Source: Comamonas endophytica (lineage in GTDB: Bacteria; Pseudomonadota; Gammaproteobacteria; Burkholderiales; Burkholderiaceae_C). From it: a stretch of DNA of 64,000 nt. The notes beneath the pieces are model-generated. The model was not told where the DNA came from and made no database searches. It was given only the letters and a program-made list of their open reading frames with translations. This document shows, one piece after another, positions 48,565 through 56,969 of the stretch; within the stretch, counting starts at the first letter, position 1; each line of letters begins with the position of its first letter. The stretch covers positions 496,001-560,000 of the forward strand of contig NZ_CP106882.1 in the NCBI RefSeq assembly GCF_023634805.2, in the 5' to 3' direction. The translations under genes were made by a program, and so were the position numbers.

Positions 48565-49725
48565 ATGCCAGAGAAAGCGCCCACCGTGGACCAAAGAATT
48601 GATGATTTCCGTAGCCTGTCGCCCGCCGTGCAGCGTGCGTCGACGGTGCTGTTCGACAGCATTGCCGACTTCACGACACGCAAGGAACGCGTGTTCGATG
48701 GCTATACCTACGGCGTGACCGGCACGCCGACGACCCGGGCACTGGAAGAGCGCATCGCGCGCCTCGAGGGCGCGCGTTTTTGCGTGACGGCGCCTTCGGG
48801 CCAGGCCGCGCTGTGCCAGATCGGCCTGGCGCTGCTGACGGCGGGCGACCATGTGCTGATTTCCGACTCCGCCTACGGTCCGCTGCGGACCTTTGCCAAG
48901 GACTACCTGCAGCGCTTCGGCGTGGTCTGCGAGACCTATGACCCGGCGGCGGGCGCCGAGCTGGCGCAGTGCCTGCGGCCCGAGACCCGGCTGATCTTCA
49001 TGGAGTCACCGGGCTCGCTGACGATGGAGATGCAGGACATTCCGGCCATCGTGCAGCTTGCGAAGGCGGCGGGCGTGCTCACGGTGCTCGACAACAGCTG
49101 GGCCTCGCCGCTGGGCTTCCAGGGCGTGCCGGCCGGTGTGGACATCGTGGTGGAGGCCGCCTCCAAATGGTTTGGCGGGCACTCCGACCTGCTGCTGGGC
49201 GCCATTGCCACGGACAGCCGCGCGCTGTACGAGAAGCTGCGCACCGCGCAAAGCGTGCTGGGCCAGGCGGTGAGCCCGGACGACTGCTTCCTGGCGCTGC
49301 GCGGCCTGGACACCTTCGCGCTGCGCTACGCGCACCAGTGCGCCTCGGCCCTGGTGGTCGCCCAGCGGCTGGCGCAGCATGCGTCGGTGGACGGCGTGCT
49401 ATTCCCGCCGCTTCCCGGCGACCGCGGCCACGCGCGCTGGGCAGCGTCGTTCCAGGGCGGCGGCTGCGTGCTGTCGTTCATCCCGAAGCTGCAGTCCAGC
49501 GAGCAGGTCCATCGCTTCTTCGATGCGCTCGAGGTGTTCCAGATCGGCGCCAGCTGGGGCGGCGTGCATAGCCTGGCGGCGTACTATCCGGCGGCCGAGC
49601 AGGCCAAACGAGGCCACTGCGAGTTCAAGCAGGGCATCGTGCGCCTGGCCATTGGCGTGGAGCCGGTGGAGCAGCTGGCCCGGGACCTGGAGCAGGCACT
49701 GCGCAGGGCGGCCGAGCCTTCCTGA
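48565..49725 (+). CDS. Cys/Met-metabolism PLP-dependent enzyme (cystathionine beta-lyase-like)
   Basis: A 386-residue fold-type I PLP enzyme of the Cys/Met metabolism group. Features: YGVTGTPTTRALEERIARLEG, APSGQAALCQIGLALL, VLDNSWASPLGFQG and the PLP lysine in EAASKWFGGHSD (Lys201). ATG 48565 gives the usual N-terminus; an in-frame ATG at 48511, overlapping the Bug stop codon, is possible. Cystathionine beta-lyase (MetC) homology is closest by motif. Linkage to a Bug gene suggests a catabolic role on an imported sulfur-containing or beta-substituted amino acid rather than methionine synthesis; that is inference. Confidence 0.88.
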   Translation: MPEKAPTVDQRIDDFRSLSPAVQRASTVLFDSIADFTTRKERVFDGYTYGVTGTPTTRALEERIARLEGARFCVTAPSGQAALCQIGLALLTAGDHVLISDSAYGPLRTFAKDYLQRFGVVCETYDPAAGAELAQCLRPETRLIFMESPGSLTMEMQDIPAIVQLAKAAGVLTVLDNSWASPLGFQGVPAGVDIVVEAASKWFGGHSDLLLGAIATDSRALYEKLRTAQSVLGQAVSPDDCFLALRGLDTFALRYAHQCASALVVAQRLAQHASVDGVLFPPLPGDRGHARWAASFQGGGCVLSFIPKLQSSEQVHRFFDALEVFQIGASWGGVHSLAAYYPAAEQAKRGHCEFKQGIVRLAIGVEPVEQLARDLEQALRRAAEPS

Positions 49726-49825
49726 GACGGGCGAAAACCGACGCCCGGCTCCATCCGCGGCCTAAATCCGCCTGCCTGCTCTTGGGTGAGGCACAATCTC
49801 CGGTTCACTTTCGCCAGCCTCACAG

Positions 49826-50176
49826 ATGCTTCGCCTTCGCCAATCCGCCCTGCGCTGGGTGCTCGCCATTTCCATGGCGTGCCTGCTGCTGGGCGGGCCA
49901 TTGCACCAGGCGCAGCATGCCAGCGAGCCGATCGGCGTGGCGGCCCTGGCCTTTGCCGGGGCTGCGTCCTCGTCCGCGCAACCGGACCACGAGGAAACAG
50001 AGGTCGATCTCTGCCTCTGGTGCCTGTTCCATGCCGAGCAGGTGCCGCTCGTCTCCATTCCCGCCGCGCTGAGCTTCCATGCAGAAGCCAGCGCGCCGCC
50101 CACGGTGCTTCCGGCCGGCCTGCCGGCGCGCCACTGCGCGCTGGCGGCGGATCCGCGTGGCCCGCCCCTGGCCTGA
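49826..50176 (+). CDS. Small exported DUF2946-like protein
   Basis: A 116-residue protein with a signal peptide or single N-terminal anchor (WVLAISMACLLLGGPL, residues 11-26) and a CLWCLFHA motif near residue 63 that could bind metal. Early His residues (LHQAQH) add possible ligands. It lies upstream of a TonB-dependent receptor on the same strand. The spacing of Cys and His resembles DUF2946 proteins, some of which are linked to copper loci; the role is not established. Confidence 0.65.
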   Translation: MLRLRQSALRWVLAISMACLLLGGPLHQAQHASEPIGVAALAFAGAASSSAQPDHEETEVDLCLWCLFHAEQVPLVSIPAALSFHAEASAPPTVLPAGLPARHCALAADPRGPPLA

Positions 50177-50426
50177 AGGTTGCGCCTGCGCTGTCTTGAA
50201 CAGCTGCGCATAGCCCATTGATCGTCTGCCCCGCCTGCGTGATGCCACGTGGCCGGGGAACGCCTGCCTGCGCCCCTTGCCGCGGGCAGCGCGCACGACT
50301 TCCCGCCATCCAGCGGGCCACTCTCGATTTTCGCGGCCCCGTGCCATCTCCATCATCGCGTTGGTTCGCGTCTGGTGCGCCTGCATGCGCGCCGGCGCGC
50401 CACGCACCCTGCAGACCAATACAAAT
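50177..50426 (+). other. Spacer upstream of TonB receptor gene
   Basis: 250 bases with no convincing gene and no recognisable Fur box. The receptor frame runs open back to 50277, but the N-terminal residues that would add do not look like a signal peptide. Confidence 0.4.
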
Positions 50427-52568
50427 ATGGCCTTCCTGCCCTCCTCCTTCAGCCCATCCACCCTCAGCCGCCCCGTGGCGCCGCTCAGCGCCATTGCGCT
50501 GGGCGTCACCACGCTGGCGGTGACGCTGGCCGGCGCGGCGCACGCCCAAGGCAGTGCCTCCGACGCACCCACCGCCACCATGTCCACGGTCGAGGTGCGC
50601 GAGATCACCGGCCCGGCCACCCGCGCGCCGGGCGAACGCGCTGCGCTCGCGCTGCAGCCCAAGGCGCTGCCGGCCACCGTGCAGCAGCTCAACCAGGACG
50701 ACATCGCCAGCACCAACGTGGGCCGCGATATCTCCAATGTGTTTCGCCGGGTGCCGGGCGTGCTGGCCAACAGCATCGACCAGGGCGACACGGGCAACGG
50801 CTTTCGCATGCGCGGCTTCGCGACCCAGGGCACGCATGGCGCCGACACCGCGGTCCATGTCGATGGCGTGCCGCAGAACATTCCCTCCAGCCAGGGCGGC
50901 GCCGGCCACGGCCCGGTGTTCCTGGAATGGCTCAACGCCGATCTGATCGACCGCATCGACGTGATCAAGGGGCCGATCTCGGCGCTGTATGGCGACCAGA
51001 ACCGCGCCGGCGCCGTCGAGATCCGTACCCGGAACGGCGGCAGCGCCACGCCATCGAGCATCAGCGTGGGCGCCGAGCGCTATGGCCTGCGCCGCACCTC
51101 GCTGGTGCTGTCCAACAGCTTCGCGGAAGTCGATTCGCTGTTCGTTGCCGATGTCTACCGCAACGATGGCTACCGCCGCGACGCCCGCACCGACCGCGAC
51201 AGCTTCTCCTGGAAGCTGTCCACCGCGCGCGCCGGCAGCCTGTACAGCCTGCGGCTGACCCGCTACGTCTCCGACTATGCGGGTGGCGGTTACCTGCTGC
51301 TGCCGCAGATCGAGGCCGGGCTGGACCCGCGCTCGAGCCAGGCGGGCAACCCCGGCTTCGGCAACGCGCGCCGCACCAGCCTGGTGTTCAACCGCGCGCC
51401 GGCCGAGGGCGAGCAGGGCTGGCACGCCACGGCCTATGCGGAGACTTTCAACCGCAGCCGCGGCATCACGGCCAACGCCACGCAGCACACGGTGGGCGTG
51501 GACGACCGCAATATCCTCGGCGCGCGGGTGCTGAACCACGCCAGCTTCGGCAATGCGGCGCTGTCGCTGGGCGCGGAGCTGCGCCAGGACCGCGGCGAGG
51601 CCTACCGACGGATCTACGCGAACCGCCTGCCTTCGGCCAACTATGTGAATGCGCAGGATCTGGACCTGCTGACCTATGGCGTGTTTGCCCAGGGCCAGTG
51701 GAAGGCCACCGAGGCCGTCAAGCTCAGCGCCGGCGCGCGCTATGACCGCTTCGACTACGACATCGGGAACCTGAAGCTTCCCGCGGCCAGCACCTCCTAC
51801 CGCAAGGGCGTCTTCACGCCCAAGCTCGGGGCTTCGTGGAGCCTCATGCCGCAGCTGGAGCTGTTCGCCAATGTCGCCGAAGGCATGCGCTCGCCTTCCG
51901 CCGAGCAGATCAGCAGCAGCGGCGCGACCGGCCCGCTGGGCGCCTCCGGCGGCGTCATCAGCCGGGTGGCGCCGAGCAAGGTGCGCTCCTATGACCTGGG
52001 CTTCACCTCCGCGCCGGCCCAGGGCTGGACGGTGTCGGGCGCGGCCTACTACATCCTGAACTCGGACGAGATCGTCGGCCAGGCGGATGGCTCCTTCAAA
52101 TCCGTGGGCGACACCACGCGCAAGGGCTTCGAGCTCGAGACGCGCTGGCGCGCCACGCCATCGACCAGCGTCTATGCCAGCGTGGGCCGGATCCTCGAGG
52201 CCAAGGCCAACAATCCCGCGGCCAACGCCGGCGCCAAGCTGTCCATTCCCGGGACGCAGTTCAAGGCCGGGGCCCAGCACCGGCTGCGCCTGGGCGCGGG
52301 GCAGCTGACGCTCAACGCCGATGCCTATCTGATCTCGGACATCCCCTACTACGTGGGCACGCCGACCACCCAGGAGCGCAGCATGCCGCTGTACACGCGC
52401 TACGACCTGCGCGGCACCTATGACTGGGGGCAGACGCAGCTGTCGCTGTACGCCACCTTCCAGCCGCAGCGCCACGGCACCGAGATCGCCTATGGCAGCG
52501 CCACGGGCCTGATGGTCTCGCCCGTGCCCCGCACCAGCTTCGGTGCCACGCTGCGGTATTTCTTCTGA
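50427..52568 (+). CDS. TonB-dependent outer membrane receptor
   Basis: A 713-residue receptor starting MAFLPSSFSPSTLSRP, with a signal peptide ending at AGAAHAQG. A plug domain follows (about 60-180): VFRRVPGVLANSI, FRMRGFATQGTH, HVDGVPQN and DRIDVIKGPISALYG. A 22-strand-type barrel ends in the terminal aromatic TLRYFF. It imports a large or scarce ligand, perhaps a metal chelate, with TonB energy. Its stop codon shares one base with the start of the ABC ATPase gene, so four genes are translationally coupled. The ribosome binding site is weak. Confidence 0.92.
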   Translation: MAFLPSSFSPSTLSRPVAPLSAIALGVTTLAVTLAGAAHAQGSASDAPTATMSTVEVREITGPATRAPGERAALALQPKALPATVQQLNQDDIASTNVGRDISNVFRRVPGVLANSIDQGDTGNGFRMRGFATQGTHGADTAVHVDGVPQNIPSSQGGAGHGPVFLEWLNADLIDRIDVIKGPISALYGDQNRAGAVEIRTRNGGSATPSSISVGAERYGLRRTSLVLSNSFAEVDSLFVADVYRNDGYRRDARTDRDSFSWKLSTARAGSLYSLRLTRYVSDYAGGGYLLLPQIEAGLDPRSSQAGNPGFGNARRTSLVFNRAPAEGEQGWHATAYAETFNRSRGITANATQHTVGVDDRNILGARVLNHASFGNAALSLGAELRQDRGEAYRRIYANRLPSANYVNAQDLDLLTYGVFAQGQWKATEAVKLSAGARYDRFDYDIGNLKLPAASTSYRKGVFTPKLGASWSLMPQLELFANVAEGMRSPSAEQISSSGATGPLGASGGVISRVAPSKVRSYDLGFTSAPAQGWTVSGAAYYILNSDEIVGQADGSFKSVGDTTRKGFELETRWRATPSTSVYASVGRILEAKANNPAANAGAKLSIPGTQFKAGAQHRLRLGAGQLTLNADAYLISDIPYYVGTPTTQERSMPLYTRYDLRGTYDWGQTQLSLYATFQPQRHGTEIAYGSATGLMVSPVPRTSFGATLRYFF

Positions 52569-53305
52569 TGAGCGGCGCTCCCGTTCTGCAAACGCGCGCC
52601 CTGAGCGTCCGCCGCGGCCACCGGCTGACGCTGGACGCGCTGGACCTGGCTGTCCCGGCCGGCAGCGTCTATGCGCTGCTGGGTGGCAACGGCGCCGGCA
52701 AGACCACGACGCTGAACGCGCTGCTGGGCTTCGTTGCGGCCGCGTCGGGCCAGGCGCTGGTCGACGGCATCGATGCCTCGCGCGACCCGCAGGCCGCGCG
52801 CTCGCGCCTGGCCTATCTGCCGGAAAACGTCGCGCTCTATCCCTATCTGACGGGCATCGAGAACCTGCGCTACTTCTGCCAGCTCTCGGGCATCGCGCTC
52901 GGCACCGGGGAAGCCGGTGCGCTGCTGAGCGGCTCGGACCTGGCGCAGAAGTCGCAGGGCCTGCGGGTGGCGGGCTACTCCAAGGGCATGCGCCAGAAGG
53001 TCGGGCTGGCCATTGCCCGGGCGCGGCGCGCCTGCGCCATGCTGCTGGACGAGCCCACCTCCGGGCTCGATCCGGCGGCGGCCAACGAGTTCGCCCAGAG
53101 TGTGCTCGAAGCCAGGCGTGACGGCATGGCGGTCCTGATGGTGACGCATGACCTGTTCAACGCGCTGGAGGTCGCCGACCGCATCGGCATCCTGAAGGAG
53201 GGCAAGCTGGTGGCCGAGTTCGATGCGCGCGATGTCGCGCATGAGGAACTGCAGCGCGTCTACCTGCAGCACGCGCGCGGCACGCTGGAGGCGCATCCAT
53301 CATGA
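52568..53305 (+). CDS. ABC transporter ATP-binding protein
   Basis: A 245-residue ATPase. Walker A is GGNGAGKTTT (Lys45), the signature is YSKGMRQKVGLAIA and Walker B is AMLLDEPTSGLDP. The domain type matches NosF/CcmA-like ABC-2 exporters. Start and stop codons overlap the neighbouring genes, linking it to the TonB receptor and two permeases. Confidence 0.92.
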   Translation: MSGAPVLQTRALSVRRGHRLTLDALDLAVPAGSVYALLGGNGAGKTTTLNALLGFVAAASGQALVDGIDASRDPQAARSRLAYLPENVALYPYLTGIENLRYFCQLSGIALGTGEAGALLSGSDLAQKSQGLRVAGYSKGMRQKVGLAIARARRACAMLLDEPTSGLDPAAANEFAQSVLEARRDGMAVLMVTHDLFNALEVADRIGILKEGKLVAEFDARDVAHEELQRVYLQHARGTLEAHPS

Positions 53306-54705
53306 TCGCGGCGATTGCTTCCAAGGAACTGCGCGCGCTGCTGCGCGACGGCCGGCTCTGGGGCCTGGGCCTGGTGCTGGCGCTGCTGCTGGTGGCGGTG
53401 CTGGCATCCGCCGCGCACCAGCACCGCACGGCCGAGCAGCAGCGCATCGGGGTGGAAAGCGCGGCGCGCCAGCAATGGGACCATCAGGGCGAGCGCAACC
53501 CGCACCGCGCGGCGCATTTCGGCATGTATGCGTTCAAGCCGCAATCGGCGCTGGCCAGCGTCGAGCCCGGCATCGATGCGCAGACCGGCCAGGCACTGTG
53601 GCTCGAGCCGCACCGGCGCAACATGGCGCTGTTCGCGCCCGCCGCCGATGCCGCCCCGTCGATCGGGCTGGGCGACTTCCACCCCGCCTTCGTGCTGCTG
53701 GCGCTGGTGCCGCTGCTGATCGCGGTGCTGGGCCATGGCAGCGTCACGCACGAGCGCGAGCAGGGCACGCTGCGCATGCTGCAGGCCTGCGGCATGCGCG
53801 GCAGCGCGCTGGTGCTGGGCAAGTGGCTGGGGCTGTGCGCGGGCCTGGCGCTGGTGCTGGCGCCCGCGCTGCTGGCCAGCGGCTGGGTCTTGTCCGCCCG
53901 GCAGGCGCTGCCCGAAGCCCTGCTGCTGGTGCTGGCGCTGCTCATGTATTACGCCGTCTGGGCCGCCGTCACCGTGCTGGTGTCATCGCAGTGCCGCAGT
54001 TCGCGCGCGGCGCTGCTGGTGCTGCTGGCGCTGTGGGTCGGCTGGGTCTTCATCGTTCCGCGCCTGGCGGCATCGGCCGTCGAGAGCGCCGCCCCGCTGC
54101 CCACGGGCGAGCAGTTCTGGTCGCGCATCCAGCGGGACATCGACCAGGGGCTGCCGGGGGACGGAACCGCCGCCGAGCGCATGCAGGCCTTCGACAGGCG
54201 GCTGCTGGCGCAGGCCGGCGCGGCGCGGCTGCAGGACCTGCCCTTTGGCGTCAATGCCAGGCGCCGCCTGTACCGCGATGCCTATGCCACCCGGGTCTAT
54301 GCGCTGCATTTCGAGCAGCTGTGGCGAGCGCAGCTGGCCCAGCAGCAGGCGCTGCGCTGGGCCACGGCCGTGACGCCCTATGCCTCCATGCGCGCGATCG
54401 GCAGCGCGCTGGCCGGCACCGACCTGGCGCACCGCCGGCATTTCGAGGAAGCAGCCGAGCAATACCGCCAGCACTACACGACCCTGATGGATGAATGGGA
54501 CATGAACGCCACGCAAGGCATGACTTCCTTTGAAAGCCGCTATGCCGGCAACGCCCAATGGCAGGCCATGCCCGAGTGGCGCTACACGCCACCAGGCACT
54601 GGATTTTCCCTGCGCAGCAGCCAGGCCGACTGGGGCCTGCTGGCCGGCTGGCTGGTGCTGGCGCTGGGCGCCATGGGGTGGAGCGCCAGGAGGCTGAACC
54701 CATGA
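53302..54705 (+). CDS. ABC-2 permease (DUF3526-type), first subunit
   Basis: A 467-residue membrane protein. An N-terminal span (LGLVLALLLVAVLASA) leads to a ~120-residue periplasmic loop, then a cluster of spans between about 130 and 255, a second long soluble segment, and a last span near the C-terminus (GLLAGWLVLALGAMGW). THEREQGTLRML is the conserved coupling segment of ABC-2 permeases. ATGA overlaps occur at both ends. Probably pairs with the next permease and the ATPase. Confidence 0.87.
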   Translation: MIAAIASKELRALLRDGRLWGLGLVLALLLVAVLASAAHQHRTAEQQRIGVESAARQQWDHQGERNPHRAAHFGMYAFKPQSALASVEPGIDAQTGQALWLEPHRRNMALFAPAADAAPSIGLGDFHPAFVLLALVPLLIAVLGHGSVTHEREQGTLRMLQACGMRGSALVLGKWLGLCAGLALVLAPALLASGWVLSARQALPEALLLVLALLMYYAVWAAVTVLVSSQCRSSRAALLVLLALWVGWVFIVPRLAASAVESAAPLPTGEQFWSRIQRDIDQGLPGDGTAAERMQAFDRRLLAQAGAARLQDLPFGVNARRRLYRDAYATRVYALHFEQLWRAQLAQQQALRWATAVTPYASMRAIGSALAGTDLAHRRHFEEAAEQYRQHYTTLMDEWDMNATQGMTSFESRYAGNAQWQAMPEWRYTPPGTGFSLRSSQADWGLLAGWLVLALGAMGWSARRLNP

Positions 54706-55991
54706 TGCTTCCCCGACTGATCCACTGGCAGGCCGAGGGCCTGCGGCTGCGCCGCCAGCCGGTTGCCTGGGCGGCGCTGGGCGTGTTGTTTGTGGTGCTG
54801 TTTATCTCCGCCACCCTGGCGGGCCTGGATGCGCGCGCCTGGCGCGCGTCTGCAGCGCAAGACAACGCCATGCGCGAGCAGAAACTGCAGCAGGCCATGG
54901 CGCAGTTCCAGAAGAACCCGGTGCCGGGGCCGGCCAACGCCACCGCAACCTACCAGCTGGGCCGCGGCGAACTGGGCAGCACGCGCATGCCGGTCGAGGC
55001 CGGGCTGGGCCTGGGCATACAGCGCCTGGATGCCCTGCCCGCGCGCCTGAAGGCTTCGCTCGACAGCCGGCATGTGGACGCACGCGACCCGGGGCCGCTG
55101 CGCAATCCGCTGCTCGAGGACACCGGCCTGCCCGGGCTGCCGGCCATGGTGGCGCTTCTCGCACCGCTGGTCGCGCTGCTGCTGTGCGCAGGGCTGGTGC
55201 AGGAGGAACGCGAACAGGGACGCCTGGGTCTGCTGCGCGTACAGTCCATTCACGGCATCGCACCTGTCGTGATCGCCGCCCTGGGCTGGCGCCTGATCTG
55301 CCTGTGGCTTGTGCTTGCGGTCTCGACCCTGCCCGCGCTCGCCCTGGACCCGGGTTCGAGCCCTCAGGTCTGGCTACAGTGGATCGCCGCGCTGGCGGCG
55401 TTCTGCGCCGTGTGGGTGGCGCTGGGCGGGCTGCTCGGCGTTCTGCCCGTCAGCGGCGCCAGCAGCATGCTGCTGGCGCTCGGGCTCTGGCTGGCGCTGA
55501 CCTTCGCGGTCCCGGCGGCCCTGGTGCTGGCCGCCGAGCGCGCGGCGCCCATGCCCTCGCGCCTGCAATCCATCATTGCCATCCGCGAAGCGCAGCACGG
55601 CAGCGAAGACAACGAGCAGGCGCTGGCCGAGGCCTGGTACGACGAGCATCCAGAGATCAAGCCGCAGCTGCCCGCCGTCTGGCCTGCCAGCTTCGTCACG
55701 CGCGTTCTCGATCAGGACCTGGCGCTGGAGCCGCTGCTGGGGGAGTTCAGCGAGAGCCGCATTCGGCAGGCAGCCATCGTGTCCGGCGGGTCATGGCTCT
55801 CGCCGGGCCTGGCCCTGGTGCTTTTCGGCGAGCGGCTGGCCGGCACCGATGTGCCCAGCCATGCGCGCTATCTGCAGCAGGTGGAGGCCTTCGAGCAGCG
55901 CTGGCGCGGCTTCCTGGTGCCGCATGTCATGAGCCGCGAGGGGTTGCGGGCCGAGGAGCTGAAGGAACTGCCGCGCTTCGCGGCCCGGTAG
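54702..55991 (+). CDS. ABC-2 permease (DUF3526-type), second subunit
   Basis: A 429-residue paralogue of the preceding permease with the same plan: early span (AWAALGVLFVVLFISATL), soluble loop, span cluster near 150-280 with QEEREQGRLGLLRV as coupling segment, then a C-terminal soluble part. The usual last membrane span is less obvious than in its partner. Final gene of the TonB receptor-ABC unit; what the unit moves, and in which direction, is unknown. Confidence 0.85.
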   Translation: MMLPRLIHWQAEGLRLRRQPVAWAALGVLFVVLFISATLAGLDARAWRASAAQDNAMREQKLQQAMAQFQKNPVPGPANATATYQLGRGELGSTRMPVEAGLGLGIQRLDALPARLKASLDSRHVDARDPGPLRNPLLEDTGLPGLPAMVALLAPLVALLLCAGLVQEEREQGRLGLLRVQSIHGIAPVVIAALGWRLICLWLVLAVSTLPALALDPGSSPQVWLQWIAALAAFCAVWVALGGLLGVLPVSGASSMLLALGLWLALTFAVPAALVLAAERAAPMPSRLQSIIAIREAQHGSEDNEQALAEAWYDEHPEIKPQLPAVWPASFVTRVLDQDLALEPLLGEFSESRIRQAAIVSGGSWLSPGLALVLFGERLAGTDVPSHARYLQQVEAFEQRWRGFLVPHVMSREGLRAEELKELPRFAAR

Positions 55992-56163
55992 ATTCTCCGC
56001 ACCTTAGGAACTGCGTCAAAACCAGCCGCTATTGCTTCAGACAGCGGCAACCGCTGACTGCAGCGAGGTGAAGCCATGGAACCAGATGGCACGCGCCCGG
56101 GCCGAAGGCGGATTCGGCGCGGGAGCCGCTGGCGGCCGATACCGCAGCGCTGGTGCCGGGCCG

Positions 56164-56652
56164 CTACGCGGCCTGGGGATTTTCCTGCGCGTCCTGCTGC
56201 GCTTGCGCCGCAGCAATGGCTTGCGGCGGCCAGGCTGCCGGCGTGGGCACTTCGCAGGGAGCATCGGTATCCACCGTGCCGAACATCGCCGGGCTGACGA
56301 TCTCCAGATACTCCATATCCGGCGAGTAGTCGAACAGGTAGTGGCGGATGCCGGGGCGCTGGTGCACGCAGTCGCCGGCCTTCACCAGCGTCTCCTGGTC
56401 CTCGTACATGAATTTCGCCCAGCCCTTGGTCATGAGCACGATCTGGAAATCGGCGACATGCCGGTGCCAGCCGGTGCCCTCCTCCGGCGGCTTGTTGGCC
56501 TTGACCAGATGCGCGATCACCCGGCCATGGGTGGCATCGGCCACTCCGAGGTCGCGGTAGAGGAAGAAATCCCTCAAGCCGTCGGAGCGCCAGGGCGTGT
56601 CGCCCTCTTTGACGTGGGAGAAAAGAGTCCCGTTTTCGCTGCTGGCAGTCAT
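56164..56652 (-). CDS. Cupin-domain protein
   Basis: A 162-residue single-domain cupin. The metal motif GWHRHVADFQIVLMTKG (residues 64-80) and GDCVHQRPGIRHYLF give the two cupin halves with their His ligands. AGGAAGG precedes ATG 56652. No signal peptide. Transcribed on its own, convergent with the ABC unit; function unknown. Confidence 0.82.
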   Translation of the reverse strand: MTASSENGTLFSHVKEGDTPWRSDGLRDFFLYRDLGVADATHGRVIAHLVKANKPPEEGTGWHRHVADFQIVLMTKGWAKFMYEDQETLVKAGDCVHQRPGIRHYLFDYSPDMEYLEIVSPAMFGTVDTDAPCEVPTPAAWPPQAIAAAQAQQDAQENPQAA

Positions 56653-56969
56653 ATCGGTGGCCTTCCTGGAAATGTCAACGCGGGTGGAGGGGCAGGCGCT
56701 GGCCCGTTGAACCGCAAGGATCACCGGGCCAGGCACTGGCGATGGTTGCGCAGGTCAAAAAATGTCCCGGTAAGCACCCATGCAATTTCCGCGCCGGACA
56801 GCGGCTAGTGCCGGCGTCCTGCATGACATCGAGGCAACCCGTCACACGCCCGTCAATCTCGGCCATAAGAATGGCCAGGCAGCGCAGTCCTGGCAAGGAC
56901 AGCGCGCTGCGGGCGCCATCGTTGCGATAGTCTTGCCCTTCATTGCATAACCATCCTAAAGGCCTTCCC
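56653..56969. other. Divergent spacer between cupin and nucleotidase genes
   Basis: 317 bases holding both promoters. A leftward 157-codon frame (56675-57145) crosses it but overlaps the nucleotidase start, lacks known motifs and was not called. No clear dyad seen. Confidence 0.4.
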
